In this document: piece after piece, positions 24,573 to 32,915 of the stretch
Numbering within the stretch: the stretch's first letter is position 1
Layout of the letters: the number at the start of each line of letters is the position of its first letter
Assembly: GCF_011009555.1 (NCBI RefSeq)
Contig: NZ_QXHD01000004.1
Coordinates: 4,977,593-5,041,592, forward strand
DNA: 64,000 nucleotides
Direction of reading: 5' to 3'
Source: Adonisia turfae CCMR0081
GTDB taxonomy: Bacteria > Cyanobacteriota > Cyanobacteriia > Phormidesmidales > Phormidesmidaceae
Notes under the pieces: model-generated
What the model was told of the DNA's origin: nothing
What the model saw: the letters and a program-made list of their open reading frames with translations, nothing else
The model's database searches: none
Made by a program: the position numbers and the translations under genes

Positions 24573-25067
24573 ATGACCCACAAGCATAAGGGGCATGTAC
24601 CTAAATCAGTTCTGGACTTGGTTGTATGTGCATCACTGATCGAGAACACTACGAATCAGGCTGCCTTATGTCGTACCTGCGAAGTGTTAGGGGTAAACCG
24701 GCTGATTCTGCCTGCCCCTGATGTTTCCTGGGAGTTTCGTAAAATTTCGGCATCTGCACAGCGTTGGCAACCATTAGAGTATTGTCCACCAGAACAGCTG
24801 GACCAATGGTTAGCTCAGCAGAATGGCTATGTCCGTGTTGCTCTGACGGTAGGCGGTTCAGTCCAAACGTTGACAGACTACATGTTTCCGGCAAAAACCT
24901 TGTTAATATTGGGCCGTGAATTAACGGGTATTCCAGCTGATATTGCTGCTATGTGTGATGTGACTCTAACCATCCCCCAATATGGACGAGTGGAATCATT
25001 AAATGTACAGACGGCGGGTGCGATCGCAATCTACGAATACAATCGTCAATGGCGATCATCCAATTAA
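24573..25067 (+). CDS. TrmH/SpoU-family RNA 2'-O-methyltransferase
   Basis: A SAM-dependent RNA ribose methylase with a SPOUT trefoil knot, 164 residues from the ATG at 24573 (a GTG six bases upstream is an alternative). Motif 1 is ENTTNQAALCRTCEVLGVNR, motif 2 LLILGRELTGIP and motif 3 IPQYGRVESLNVQTAGAIAI, the SAM-binding knot. It lacks the N-terminal L30e-like domain of RlmB, fitting small tRNA or rRNA methylases; the target is not decidable. It converges on minE, overlapping it by 4 bp. Confidence 0.87.
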   Translation: MTHKHKGHVPKSVLDLVVCASLIENTTNQAALCRTCEVLGVNRLILPAPDVSWEFRKISASAQRWQPLEYCPPEQLDQWLAQQNGYVRVALTVGGSVQTLTDYMFPAKTLLILGRELTGIPADIAAMCDVTLTIPQYGRVESLNVQTAGAIAIYEYNRQWRSSN

Positions 25068-25453
25068 TCCAAGGGAATGTCAGCCGTTTCTGAGGCCTCC
25101 TCAACCACCTGATCTAGATCAATGGCAGTATCTTCGAGTTCAAGATTAGGCTCCTTGGTTGCCTCTACCGGACTATCGGGCTCTAGTGGATTAGGCCGTA
25201 TGCGTCGGATTGGTAAATTGGCCATCAATGCCGTTACCCGCTGGTCTGACTCTAGAGAGAATTCCAGACCATCAAAATCGATCTCTACATAACGCGAAAC
25301 GACCTCTAAGATTTCTTTGCGCAGCTTTTCTAAGTTTTGGGGTGAGATGTCAGATCTGTCATGGGCCAAAACAAGCCGAAGGCGCTGTTTAGCCGTGTCA
25401 CGGCTAACCGGTTCAGGGGTTCCAAAGAGTCTTTCTAGGAATTCACTAATCAT
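25064..25453 (-). CDS. minE: Cell division topological specificity factor MinE
   Basis: MinE drives MinD off the membrane and makes the Min system oscillate so that the FtsZ ring forms at midcell. The ATG at 25453 gives 129 residues starting MISEFLERLFG (membrane-targeting helix), then AKQRLRLVLAHDRSDISPQN (the anti-MinCD helix) and KLRKEILEVVSRYVEID, the topological-specificity beta domain. The last ~45 residues are acidic and low complexity, longer than the ~90-residue enteric protein. It is the last gene of minC-minD-minE. Confidence 0.95.
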   Translation of the reverse strand: MISEFLERLFGTPEPVSRDTAKQRLRLVLAHDRSDISPQNLEKLRKEILEVVSRYVEIDFDGLEFSLESDQRVTALMANLPIRRIRPNPLEPDSPVEATKEPNLELEDTAIDLDQVVEEASETADIPLD

Positions 25454-25519
25454 GATCGTTTCCGATGAGGCGGATGGCAAAATCAACGGTCGCTGTCCAT
25501 CAACCGTTTGAATAAAAAA

Positions 25520-26320
25520 CTAGTTAAATAACTGACGTAATTTTTTTAAAAAGCTATCCTTTGGCACACTCAGATCCATGAGTGGGACTTTTTCTCCTTG
25601 TAGACGACGAGCAATGTTGGAAACAGCAGTACCTGCTTGAGAAAGATCCTTACTTAGGATGAGGGGTTCCCCATTATTAGTTGAGACTACCACCTGCTCA
25701 TCATCGGGAATGACCCCTAGCAGTGGCACTGCCAAAATATCTTGCACATCCTTCACCGACATCATTTGCTCAGCTTCCACCATGGACGGCTTTAGTCGAT
25801 TGATAATCAGTCGCATTGCCTTAACGTCATTGGCTTCTAAAAGACCAATTACCCGGTCAGCATCACGGACAGCAGAGATTTCAGGCGTGGTGACAATAAT
25901 GGCTTCGCGGGCTGCTGCGATCGCATTGCGAAAACCCATCTCAATTCCAGCAGGGCTATCGATTAATACAAAGTTGTAGGCCTTGGTCAGGGCTCTGACC
26001 AGTTTTTTCATCTGCTCTGGGGTAATGGATTCCTTAGAGCGATTCTGAGCAGCAGGTAGCAGGGCTAAATTCGGCTGACGTTTATCTTTGACCAGTGCCT
26101 GATCGAGGCGGCATTCACCAGCCAGTACGTCTAGGGCTGTATAAACGATGCGATTTTCTAGGCCCAGCAGTAGATCTAGGTTACGTAGCCCAAAGTCAGC
26201 ATCAATTACTACGACGCGTTTACCTGACTTGGCTAGGGCCATTCCCAGGTTGGCCGTGCAGGTGGTTTTCCCAACGCCTCCCTTACCGGAGGTAATGACA
26301 ATAATGCGGTTCATAGCCAT
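25520..26320 (-). CDS. minD: Septum-site determining ATPase MinD
   Basis: A membrane-associated ParA-type ATPase that recruits MinC to the membrane. 266 residues. The deviant Walker A is SGKGGVGKTTCTANLGMAL, with VVIDADFGLRNLDLLLGLEN (A' motif), LIDSPAGIEMGF (Walker B/switch II) and the C-terminal amphipathic membrane helix DSFLKKLRQLFN. It lies 67 bp before minE and 153 bp after minC on the same strand, the usual cyanobacterial order. Confidence 0.97.
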   Translation of the reverse strand: MAMNRIIVITSGKGGVGKTTCTANLGMALAKSGKRVVVIDADFGLRNLDLLLGLENRIVYTALDVLAGECRLDQALVKDKRQPNLALLPAAQNRSKESITPEQMKKLVRALTKAYNFVLIDSPAGIEMGFRNAIAAAREAIIVTTPEISAVRDADRVIGLLEANDVKAMRLIINRLKPSMVEAEQMMSVKDVQDILAVPLLGVIPDDEQVVVSTNNGEPLILSKDLSQAGTAVSNIARRLQGEKVPLMDLSVPKDSFLKKLRQLFN

Positions 26321-26473
26321 GAATTAAATGGGCGATTGAGGACGGTGTGCGCGAAGGGTAGGGCTCAAGTAGGGCAATAATCGCACGTTGTGGCAAATTT
26401 TATGGGAAATTCTCCAGGGAATTTTTGTGGATCGCCCTATGCAAGTGCTTGAGTCTGTGCTGGAACCCTCTTT

Positions 26474-27565
26474 TCAAGGGACATTGAGGTGAATCTGGGC
26501 AAATTCGGATGCGATCGCAATCCGAATTTCTTCATTGCTAATATAAGCAACTTCTGGCTGATATAAGGCCGGTGGTTTTTCCGGTGCCCGAGCCACCTTA
26601 TCGGCAATGCGTAGCTGTGTTGGTTGCATGTGCAATGCCATAATTCGGCAATCTGAATTACCATCTGAACCGGCATGGGCTATACCCCGCAGACGACCCC
26701 AAACAAAAATATCGCCTGCGGCGATCAAGGATCCCCCCGGATTCACATCACCTAAAACGACAATGGAACCTGGATGTCGAATTTCAGTTCCAGAGCGCAC
26801 GGTCAACTGTATGTAGAGAGGCGTTTCCAGCGCTTTCCCTGGATCCCGGGAATCAGTCAGATGTTCTAAGGTTTGCTGATCTACGGAATAGCCTGCTGTG
26901 GCCGCCGCAACCGCCGTCTGTCGCCGCTGCGTATAAATACGCTTCATCCTTAGCTGAGCCGTTTGCAATAGCTCATCAAGTTCTTGCAGCTGACGATTAT
27001 CGAGCAGTCGATCACGAGCAATTAGATGCACCGTTGTATTGGGTTGAAAGAAACGATTTTCAGAGTTAAGACGGCGAGAAAGCTGTTGACATAACTCGTC
27101 CCACTCCACCGGGGTGAACTTTTTCTCCGCTGCGGGAGACAGCATCAGTAATAGTCGCCCTTGCTCGCTCTTAAAGGTAACCTGCTGTTTAGAGACGCTT
27201 TCTGACTGGTCTACCTCTAGGTCTAAAGACGATACATCGACCAAGGCGTCACCCTCGTCATTATTTTCCTCTTCAAATACATAGAGTTCTACATTTTGCG
27301 TTCTCTTTAACCGTGCAGACAGCGCGGAGCGGCTAGTTTGATCAGCCTCATGATCAGCCGTGACTGACGTTGCAGGGTCTAGCTGCGATGTCTGCTCAGA
27401 CATATTCGACTGCTCAGATGTATCAGTATTAGTAGGCTCGTCTGGCTGGAGAGGACTATCGAAAACCTCTTGATTGGTTATATTTTTGCCTGCGCCGTTA
27501 TCCATATTCGAGTTGGCTAAGAGTGCTTCTAGGACGCCTTTAACTACAGATAAAAAATCGACCAC
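26474..27565 (-). CDS. minC: Septum-site determining protein MinC
   Basis: MinC blocks FtsZ polymerisation away from midcell. The C-terminal MinC beta-helix (about residues 245-355) is clear: LYIQLTVRSGTEIRHPGSIV, VLGDVNPGGSLIAAGDIFVW, GRLRGIAHAG. The N-terminal domain (about 120-225) is recognisable. Before it lies a ~110-residue acidic, Ser/Thr/Gln-rich low-complexity stretch not found in the enteric protein; some of it may be excluded by a later start (Met21 at 27505 or Met55). First gene of minCDE. Confidence 0.9.
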   Translation of the reverse strand: MVDFLSVVKGVLEALLANSNMDNGAGKNITNQEVFDSPLQPDEPTNTDTSEQSNMSEQTSQLDPATSVTADHEADQTSRSALSARLKRTQNVELYVFEEENNDEGDALVDVSSLDLEVDQSESVSKQQVTFKSEQGRLLLMLSPAAEKKFTPVEWDELCQQLSRRLNSENRFFQPNTTVHLIARDRLLDNRQLQELDELLQTAQLRMKRIYTQRRQTAVAAATAGYSVDQQTLEHLTDSRDPGKALETPLYIQLTVRSGTEIRHPGSIVVLGDVNPGGSLIAAGDIFVWGRLRGIAHAGSDGNSDCRIMALHMQPTQLRIADKVARAPEKPPALYQPEVAYISNEEIRIAIASEFAQIHLNVP

Positions 27566-27968
27566 TCAGTGGTCACCGAAGAGCATAAACCACTATAGAG
27601 CCCAAACCTCTTTCTAATCAGCGCATGTTTGGATTGCCCTCAGGGTTTTCGATATTGATTGTCACATTGCTATTGAATGGGTCATAAGGTTGAACTCGAC
27701 ACATATTATGTTTGATTCGTTCTCATCTATTCCTTTTCAGGTGTATTTAAGAGTGAAGCTTGCCTGGAATGGGGCAAATATAGGGCGTTACTTCTTGAAA
27801 AATTAGGATATCTAGATATTTGTTGTTTATTCAGTACATCTTAAGTCGTCTGAATTTTTGGGTGACGACAAGATTATTGGTGGTTTACTACTAATGTTTC
27901 TGTAACTGACGGTTACATCCTGTGGCTTTTCGGTGGGCACGGCTTTTATCAAAATGAGGTTTTTAGAT
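27566..27968. other. Divergent spacer upstream of minC
   Basis: About 400 bp of AT-rich DNA between minC and the tilS side. No gene or recognisable regulatory motif was seen. Confidence 0.4.
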
Positions 27969-28157
27969 ATGTTTAAGCCCCGCTCTACCTTGACCCTGGC
28001 TGCTACGGTTGCGTTGCTAGCAGTGATTGCCCCTGGTCACCTTGCTTCTCGTGCCAATGTCTTGGCCGCCCCTATAGAGCTGTTTGTGATTTACAATTCA
28101 CCGCTGACCTGCCATGCCTTGGACTGCCATTCACGCCAAGATTCATACTTTACTTAA
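27969..28157 (+). CDS. Candidate small secreted peptide overlapping tilS start
   Basis: An ATG with GAGG ten bases upstream opens 62 codons reading MFKPRSTLTLAATVALLAVI, a plausible signal peptide ending near LAA, then APIELFVIYNSPLTCHALDC. The last 44 bases overlap the tilS start in another frame. It could be a small exported peptide, a translational-coupling leader for tilS, or chance. No family is recognised. Confidence 0.35.
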   Translation: MFKPRSTLTLAATVALLAVIAPGHLASRANVLAAPIELFVIYNSPLTCHALDCHSRQDSYFT

Positions 28158-29097
28158 GACAACGTCCCTGCTTCCTAAAGACACAGCCATTTTAATGGGA
28201 GTGTCTGGAGGGCAGGATTCTTTGTGTTTGGCGAAGCTATTGTTAGACCTACAGCCAAAATGGAATTGGCAGCTGGCAGTCGTGCACTGTGATCATGGCT
28301 GGCGATCTGACTCTGCTGATAACGCTGCCCATGTGGCAAAACTTGTTCGGCAGTGGCAACTCCCTTATTTTGTGGCGACAGCCCCAGAACTACCGAAAAC
28401 AGAAGCTGCTGCCCGCAGTTGGCGCTACGGCATATTTGCAGAGTTGGCTAGCACCCATAGCTATTGCCATGTGGTTACAGGACATACGGCAACTGATCGA
28501 GCTGAAACTGTGCTTTATAACCTGTTGCGGGGCAGTGGTGCTGATGGGGTGCAGGCATTGAGCTGGCAGCGGCCTCTCAGTATTACCCACCAGGATGTTT
28601 ATGTAACTCGACCGTTACTACAGCTGACTCGTCAAGAGACGGGGCTGTTCTGTCGAGAACTGGCGCTACCTGTCTGGCAAGATGCTTCTAACGAGAACCT
28701 GCACTATCGTCGCAATCGCATTCGTCAAGAGCTGATGCCTTATTTGCGATCGCACTTTAATCCCAATGTCGAAACCACCCTGGCCCAAACCGCCGAAATT
28801 TTTACTGCTGAGGTGACTTATCTAGAAGCGCAATCTCAGCAACTCTACAGCGAGGTGATTAATCGGATGGACCAGAATGGCTGGCGTATGCGTCGATTAC
28901 TATTGCGAGCTGCCCCTTTAGCGTTACAGCGTCGAGTCGTTCGTCGGTTGTTGCAAAGGGTATTGCCTCAGCAGCCAACCTTTGACCATATTGAAAAACT
29001 CGTAGCCTTAGCCGATGCCCCTAACCGCACCCAGACCGATCCGTTTCCAGGTGGGTTAATTGCTCGGGTTGAGCACGACTGGATCACGTTGCAATAG
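28114..29097 (+). CDS. tilS: tRNA(Ile)-lysidine synthase
   Basis: Modifies C34 of tRNA-Ile(CAU) to lysidine, so that it reads AUA; essential. The 327 residues comprise the N-terminal PP-loop domain with GVSGGQDSLCLAKLLLDL (SGGxDS), VVHCDHGWRSDS and VTGHTATDRAETVLYNLLRG, then the substrate-binding helices (RRNRIRQELMPYL). It lacks the long C-terminal domain of the E. coli enzyme, like many short cyanobacterial TilS proteins. The ATG at 28114 gives a normal length. Confidence 0.94.
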   Translation: MPWTAIHAKIHTLLKTTSLLPKDTAILMGVSGGQDSLCLAKLLLDLQPKWNWQLAVVHCDHGWRSDSADNAAHVAKLVRQWQLPYFVATAPELPKTEAAARSWRYGIFAELASTHSYCHVVTGHTATDRAETVLYNLLRGSGADGVQALSWQRPLSITHQDVYVTRPLLQLTRQETGLFCRELALPVWQDASNENLHYRRNRIRQELMPYLRSHFNPNVETTLAQTAEIFTAEVTYLEAQSQQLYSEVINRMDQNGWRMRRLLLRAAPLALQRRVVRRLLQRVLPQQPTFDHIEKLVALADAPNRTQTDPFPGGLIARVEHDWITLQ

Positions 29098-29188
29098 TGC
29101 CACCACCGGGTACCCATGAACGGTTGGATCTACCTAGCAAGTATCGAGCAATCCACCTAAGCTATAGAGAGAAACTTCTTGGCACACT

Positions 29189-29983
29189 ATGCGTTGGTTA
29201 ATTGCAGTTGTCCTGGGGCTATGTCTCAGCTTCACTCCTCTATCGTTATTACCAGCGTTGGCAGGGCCGATAGGGGGCTCCCAGGCTGATATTAATGGTT
29301 TACGCCATCAGGCTTTTGATTTGACCCGTCAAGGTAAATTTGACCTAGCGGAAGTGGTATGGACGCAATTGGTTGAAGCATTACCTGATGAACCTGCTGT
29401 GTGGAGCAACCGTGGCAATGTGCGAGTCAGTCAAAACAAACTTCAGGATGCAATTCACGATTACGACCAGGCCATTGCCTTAGACCCATTGCAACCGGAT
29501 CCGTATCTCAACCGAGGCGCGGCCTATGAAGCTGTGGGGAATTGGCAAGAAGCCATTGATGACTATAATCGGCTCCTCAAGCTCTCCCCTGACGATCCAG
29601 CGGCTTACAACAATCGTGGTAATGCTAAAGGCGCTCAGGGGGATTGGAAAGCTGCGCTTAAAGACTACGAAAAGTCGATTACGATTCAACCGAGTTTTTC
29701 GTTAGGGTATGCCAACTACGGAATTGCACTGTTTGAAGTAGGTGAACGGGCCAAGTCAGTGCAAGTACTCAAAAGCCTTGCACGTAAGTATCCCAACTAT
29801 GCAGATGTGCGTGCTGCCTTGACAGCTGCATTGTGGGAAACGGGGAACTGGGGAGAAGCTGAGAGTCAGTGGGCCGCTGCAAGAGGCCTTGATCGTCGCT
29901 ATGCCGATTTAAAGTGGGTCAAAAAAGTACGACGTTGGCCCCCCTCCTTAGTGGCCGGTCTAGACCATTTCTTAAAACTCTAA
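29189..29983 (+). CDS. Exported TPR-repeat protein
   Basis: 264 residues with a signal peptide (MRWLIAVVLGLCLSFTPLSL, ending near ALAG) and four to five tetratricopeptide repeats between about residues 40 and 240: AVWSNRGNVRVSQNKLQDAI, DPYLNRGAAYEAVGNWQEAI, AAYNNRGNAKGAQGDWKAAL and LGYANYGIALFEVGERAKSV. TPR proteins are protein-protein scaffolds; in cyanobacteria lumenal ones assist photosystem assembly, but no specific partner is indicated. A terminator overlaps its stop. Confidence 0.85.
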   Translation: MRWLIAVVLGLCLSFTPLSLLPALAGPIGGSQADINGLRHQAFDLTRQGKFDLAEVVWTQLVEALPDEPAVWSNRGNVRVSQNKLQDAIHDYDQAIALDPLQPDPYLNRGAAYEAVGNWQEAIDDYNRLLKLSPDDPAAYNNRGNAKGAQGDWKAALKDYEKSITIQPSFSLGYANYGIALFEVGERAKSVQVLKSLARKYPNYADVRAALTAALWETGNWGEAESQWAAARGLDRRYADLKWVKKVRRWPPSLVAGLDHFLKL

Positions 29984-30018
29984 CGATTACAGAGCGTTAG
30001 AGTGTGACACTTTTTTTT
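29978..30018 (+). terminator. Terminator after the TPR gene
   Basis: CTCTAACG (29978-29985) pairs with CGTTAGAG (29995-30002), followed 8 bp later by eight Ts. The left arm contains the stop codon. Confidence 0.7.
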
Positions 30019-30576
30019 GAAACAGGTTGCGTTGCCAAGCATGGGCATGCAGCAACATTCGGGCAAAAAAATATTTTGGATGCATTGTGCCTGGCTAATT
30101 TTACAATTCTTAGCAATGGTGATTAACTGCTTTTTTTGTTTGTTGTATCAATGGTTTTTAGTGTGTAGGTTGAGCAATCTGTAGCGGCTATCATGATTGA
30201 TTTCAGTCTTTCTACGATAGAAGTTCTTTGAATAGGGCTTGATACTTATAGATGAGTTGTGTTGTAAAGTGCAGCTAGCAAGGGTAGCTGTTGAGTCAGA
30301 AAGAGCAGTCCGAAAACTGGCGATTTCCTTCTGTAGCTAGCTTTTAGCAGTTGGTTTGTGTGTTGTATTTTGACAATTTCATCATTATCCTGATGTATCT
30401 ACGCCTGTAGACTATGCGCTTTTGCATGTTCTCGAAAAACCTACGCATGTGCGGTTGAGAAATGCATTTGGGGGCTGGATGGCTATGTTACCTGGTGTTT
30501 TAACCCAATGACGACATTGCACGTCTTCTGGATGAAGTGCTCACCAAAGCGAGTGGCACATTAAGCCTAGTAAGCA
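30019..30576. other. Upstream region of the GAF-GGDEF gene
   Basis: About 560 bp with no gene seen. Being so long, it may hold a long leader for the diguanylate cyclase gene; no c-di-GMP riboswitch signature was recognised. Confidence 0.4.
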
Positions 30577-30624
30577 TTGACGGGTGTTGTCACTGATTGC
30601 ACTTCCTTTATTCCTGGGCATCCT

Positions 30625-31980
30625 ATGTACCACAGGTCTTTCAGTAAAAAATCATCTCAGCTACAGACACTGCTACCTGTGAAGTCTTCAGTGTGTGATG
30701 AGCCGGGATGGTGTTCATCTTGGCATACAGTTTCTGCCTCTATTGGGCAATTTCATCAATCCCTCGAACCTTCCTCAAGGATGGCTTGCTTCTCTGATCC
30801 TGAAGATGCTGTAGATCATGCTCAGCAGCTTCAACGGCAGATACAACAACAGATTGACTTACGGGAAACCATTCGGCAGATCCGACAAGTTTTATCAATC
30901 AATGATATCTATAAGACTGTTGTACAGTCACTGATGGACTTTTTTCAGGCAGACAGCATATTTCTTCTTGAAAATGCTCCAGGCTGTTGGCAGTCTGTAG
31001 AGTCATCACTCTGTTCAACGAGTAATGCCCATCAAACGAATGCTTTGAATGATTATCTCGGGTTAGAGAGTGTGATTGCAAAGCTAGAGCAGCCGTTTCC
31101 CATCATGGTTAATGACCAATCTGTTCTCCAGTTGCCAGTACATCAGCAGTGGCTTAGTCAATTCCCTGGGTCTTGGCTATTAGGGCCAATACACTTGCCT
31201 CATAAGCGGCAGACACAAACACTGGATAAACCTTGGGGCATAGTTGCGATTGGTCGCAAAGATCAGGCGAATATTTGGACGAAGGATGAGTTAGAACACG
31301 CAAAAGTCCTAGTGGATGAGATTGCGATCGCACTGCATCACAGCCTTTCGTACGAACAGCTAAGGCGAGAAAACCAAGATTTACAATCCCTGGCATTAAC
31401 CGATAGCCTTACAGGGCTGGCTAATCGGCGACGATTTGATCGCTATTTTGATGCCGAATGGCAGCGGCTAGCACGGGATCAAAAGCCGCTCACCCTGATT
31501 TTGTGTGATATCGACTATTTCAAGCGGTACAACGATTACTATGGCCACCCGACGGGAGATATTTGCTTAGCTAAAGTTAGTGATATTCTGACTCGTTGTA
31601 TCCGTCGCCCTGCAGATTTGGTGGCTCGTTATGGGGGGGAAGAATTTGCCGTGATTTTGCCCAACACTGACACGGGTGGTGGCCATAGCGTTGCCCTTGC
31701 CATAAAGGGTCTGCTTGCTAAAGCAGCGATTCCCCACGCAACGTCTGGCATTGCTGAGGACGTGACGTTAACTATGGGAATTGCCACCGTTATCCCTGGA
31801 CGTCACCTCGCGTCCCAAGACCTGCTCCAAGCTGCTGATTTAGCGCTCTATCATGCTAAGCAACAGGGTCGCGATCGCATCTACGTCCATGCCCATTACT
31901 GCATGCATGAAGATGATTATCCTATCAGCAATAATAAATTAGAGCCCATTACCCATGATTTAAGCTCACCAGATAGATAG
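30625..31980 (+). CDS. GAF-GGDEF diguanylate cyclase
   Basis: A soluble enzyme making c-di-GMP from GTP. The ATG at 30625 is preferred over a TTG at 30577. A coiled-coil linker (QQQIDLRETIRQIRQVLSIN) leads into a GAF domain (about residues 80-245). The GGDEF domain follows: LTDSLTGLANRRRFDRYFDA, CDIDYFKRYNDYYGHPTGD and the active-site loop ARYGGEEFAVILPN. The inhibitory I-site is present as RPAD five residues before GGEEF, so product feedback is expected. No chromophore Cys is evident in the GAF domain, so the signal is unknown. Confidence 0.9.
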   Translation: MYHRSFSKKSSQLQTLLPVKSSVCDEPGWCSSWHTVSASIGQFHQSLEPSSRMACFSDPEDAVDHAQQLQRQIQQQIDLRETIRQIRQVLSINDIYKTVVQSLMDFFQADSIFLLENAPGCWQSVESSLCSTSNAHQTNALNDYLGLESVIAKLEQPFPIMVNDQSVLQLPVHQQWLSQFPGSWLLGPIHLPHKRQTQTLDKPWGIVAIGRKDQANIWTKDELEHAKVLVDEIAIALHHSLSYEQLRRENQDLQSLALTDSLTGLANRRRFDRYFDAEWQRLARDQKPLTLILCDIDYFKRYNDYYGHPTGDICLAKVSDILTRCIRRPADLVARYGGEEFAVILPNTDTGGGHSVALAIKGLLAKAAIPHATSGIAEDVTLTMGIATVIPGRHLASQDLLQAADLALYHAKQQGRDRIYVHAHYCMHEDDYPISNNKLEPITHDLSSPDR

Positions 31981-31994
31981 CTGCGGTATGTGCG

Positions 31995-32720
31995 TTATTG
32001 ATAATTGATAATGCGTGCAAAATTCTGAGGGTCTAGACTTGCTCCACCCACTAAGGCACCATCAATGTCAGGTTGGGCCATAATTTCATCCACATTTCCT
32101 GGTTTGACCGAGCCACCATACTGGATGGGCACGTCTTTATTTGCCAGTTGGGAGCGAATGAGCCAGCACACACGGTTAGCCTCCTCTGAGGCACAGGTAT
32201 CTCCAGTTCCAATGGCCCAAATTGGCTCATAGGCAATAATCAATTTGCTTTGATCAACCCCCATCAACCCCTTTTCGATTTGGTTAACCACGTGGGTTTC
32301 TGTGTCACCTGCGTCGCGTTGCTGTTTGGTTTCACCAACACAGAGAATGGGGGTAAGTCCAGCAGCTTGAGCCGCTTTCAACCGTAAATTAACCGTTTCA
32401 TCGGTGTCCCCAAAATACTCACGGCGCTCACTATGACCAACAACGACATAGCGCACACCGATTTCCGTCAGCATTTCCCCAGAAATTTCTCCGGTATAGG
32501 CACCAGAAGATTCCCAGTGGATATTCTGAGCCCCTATCATCACCCGTGAACCATGGAGTGTTTTCGAAAGTGTGGTCAGGGCCGTGAAAGGAGCACATAG
32601 AATAACTTCTCGCTCCTCAGGGGTGGCCTCTAGCTGAGGCAAAAAACCATTCAAAAACGCCAGACTATCTGCCTGGGTTTTATGCATCTTCCAATTACCA
32701 GCGATAACAATTCTTCGCAC
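31995..32720 (-). CDS. tpiA: Triosephosphate isomerase
   Basis: Interconverts dihydroxyacetone phosphate and glyceraldehyde-3-phosphate in the Calvin cycle and glycolysis. 241 residues of a TIM barrel with RRIVIAGNWKMHKT (Asn/Lys), YVVVGHSERREYFGD (catalytic His), IAYEPIWAIGTG (catalytic Glu, loop 6) and IQYGGSVKPGN. Slightly short but complete, normal for cyanobacteria. It converges on the GGDEF gene. Confidence 0.97.
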   Translation of the reverse strand: MRRIVIAGNWKMHKTQADSLAFLNGFLPQLEATPEEREVILCAPFTALTTLSKTLHGSRVMIGAQNIHWESSGAYTGEISGEMLTEIGVRYVVVGHSERREYFGDTDETVNLRLKAAQAAGLTPILCVGETKQQRDAGDTETHVVNQIEKGLMGVDQSKLIIAYEPIWAIGTGDTCASEEANRVCWLIRSQLANKDVPIQYGGSVKPGNVDEIMAQPDIDGALVGGASLDPQNFARIINYQ

Positions 32721-32837
32721 GGGTGTTTAATTTTGCTCTCAATATTGCATCCAGCATCCTACCGAGAAACCTGAACCCAGTGCAAATCAGGTCAATAGAT
32801 TGCAAAAAAGATAGGGGACATCATCGATAAAAACATA

Positions 32838-32865
32838 TGAGGCCTGGCAGATGCTTGCCAGGCCT
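32838..32865 (-). terminator. Intrinsic terminator of pnp
   Basis: GAGGCCTGGCA and TGCCAGGCCTC form an 11-bp perfect stem with a 6-base loop; on the minus strand five Ts follow after a short gap. Confidence 0.85.
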
Positions 32866-32915
32866 CACGTGCATCAACTATTAGTCCATACGATGTTAGT
32901 CCATACGAAAGGGGG

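Noticed and set aside
30019..30576. c-di-GMP riboswitch before the GAF-GGDEF gene
   Set aside because: The conserved loop and receptor motifs could not be found.
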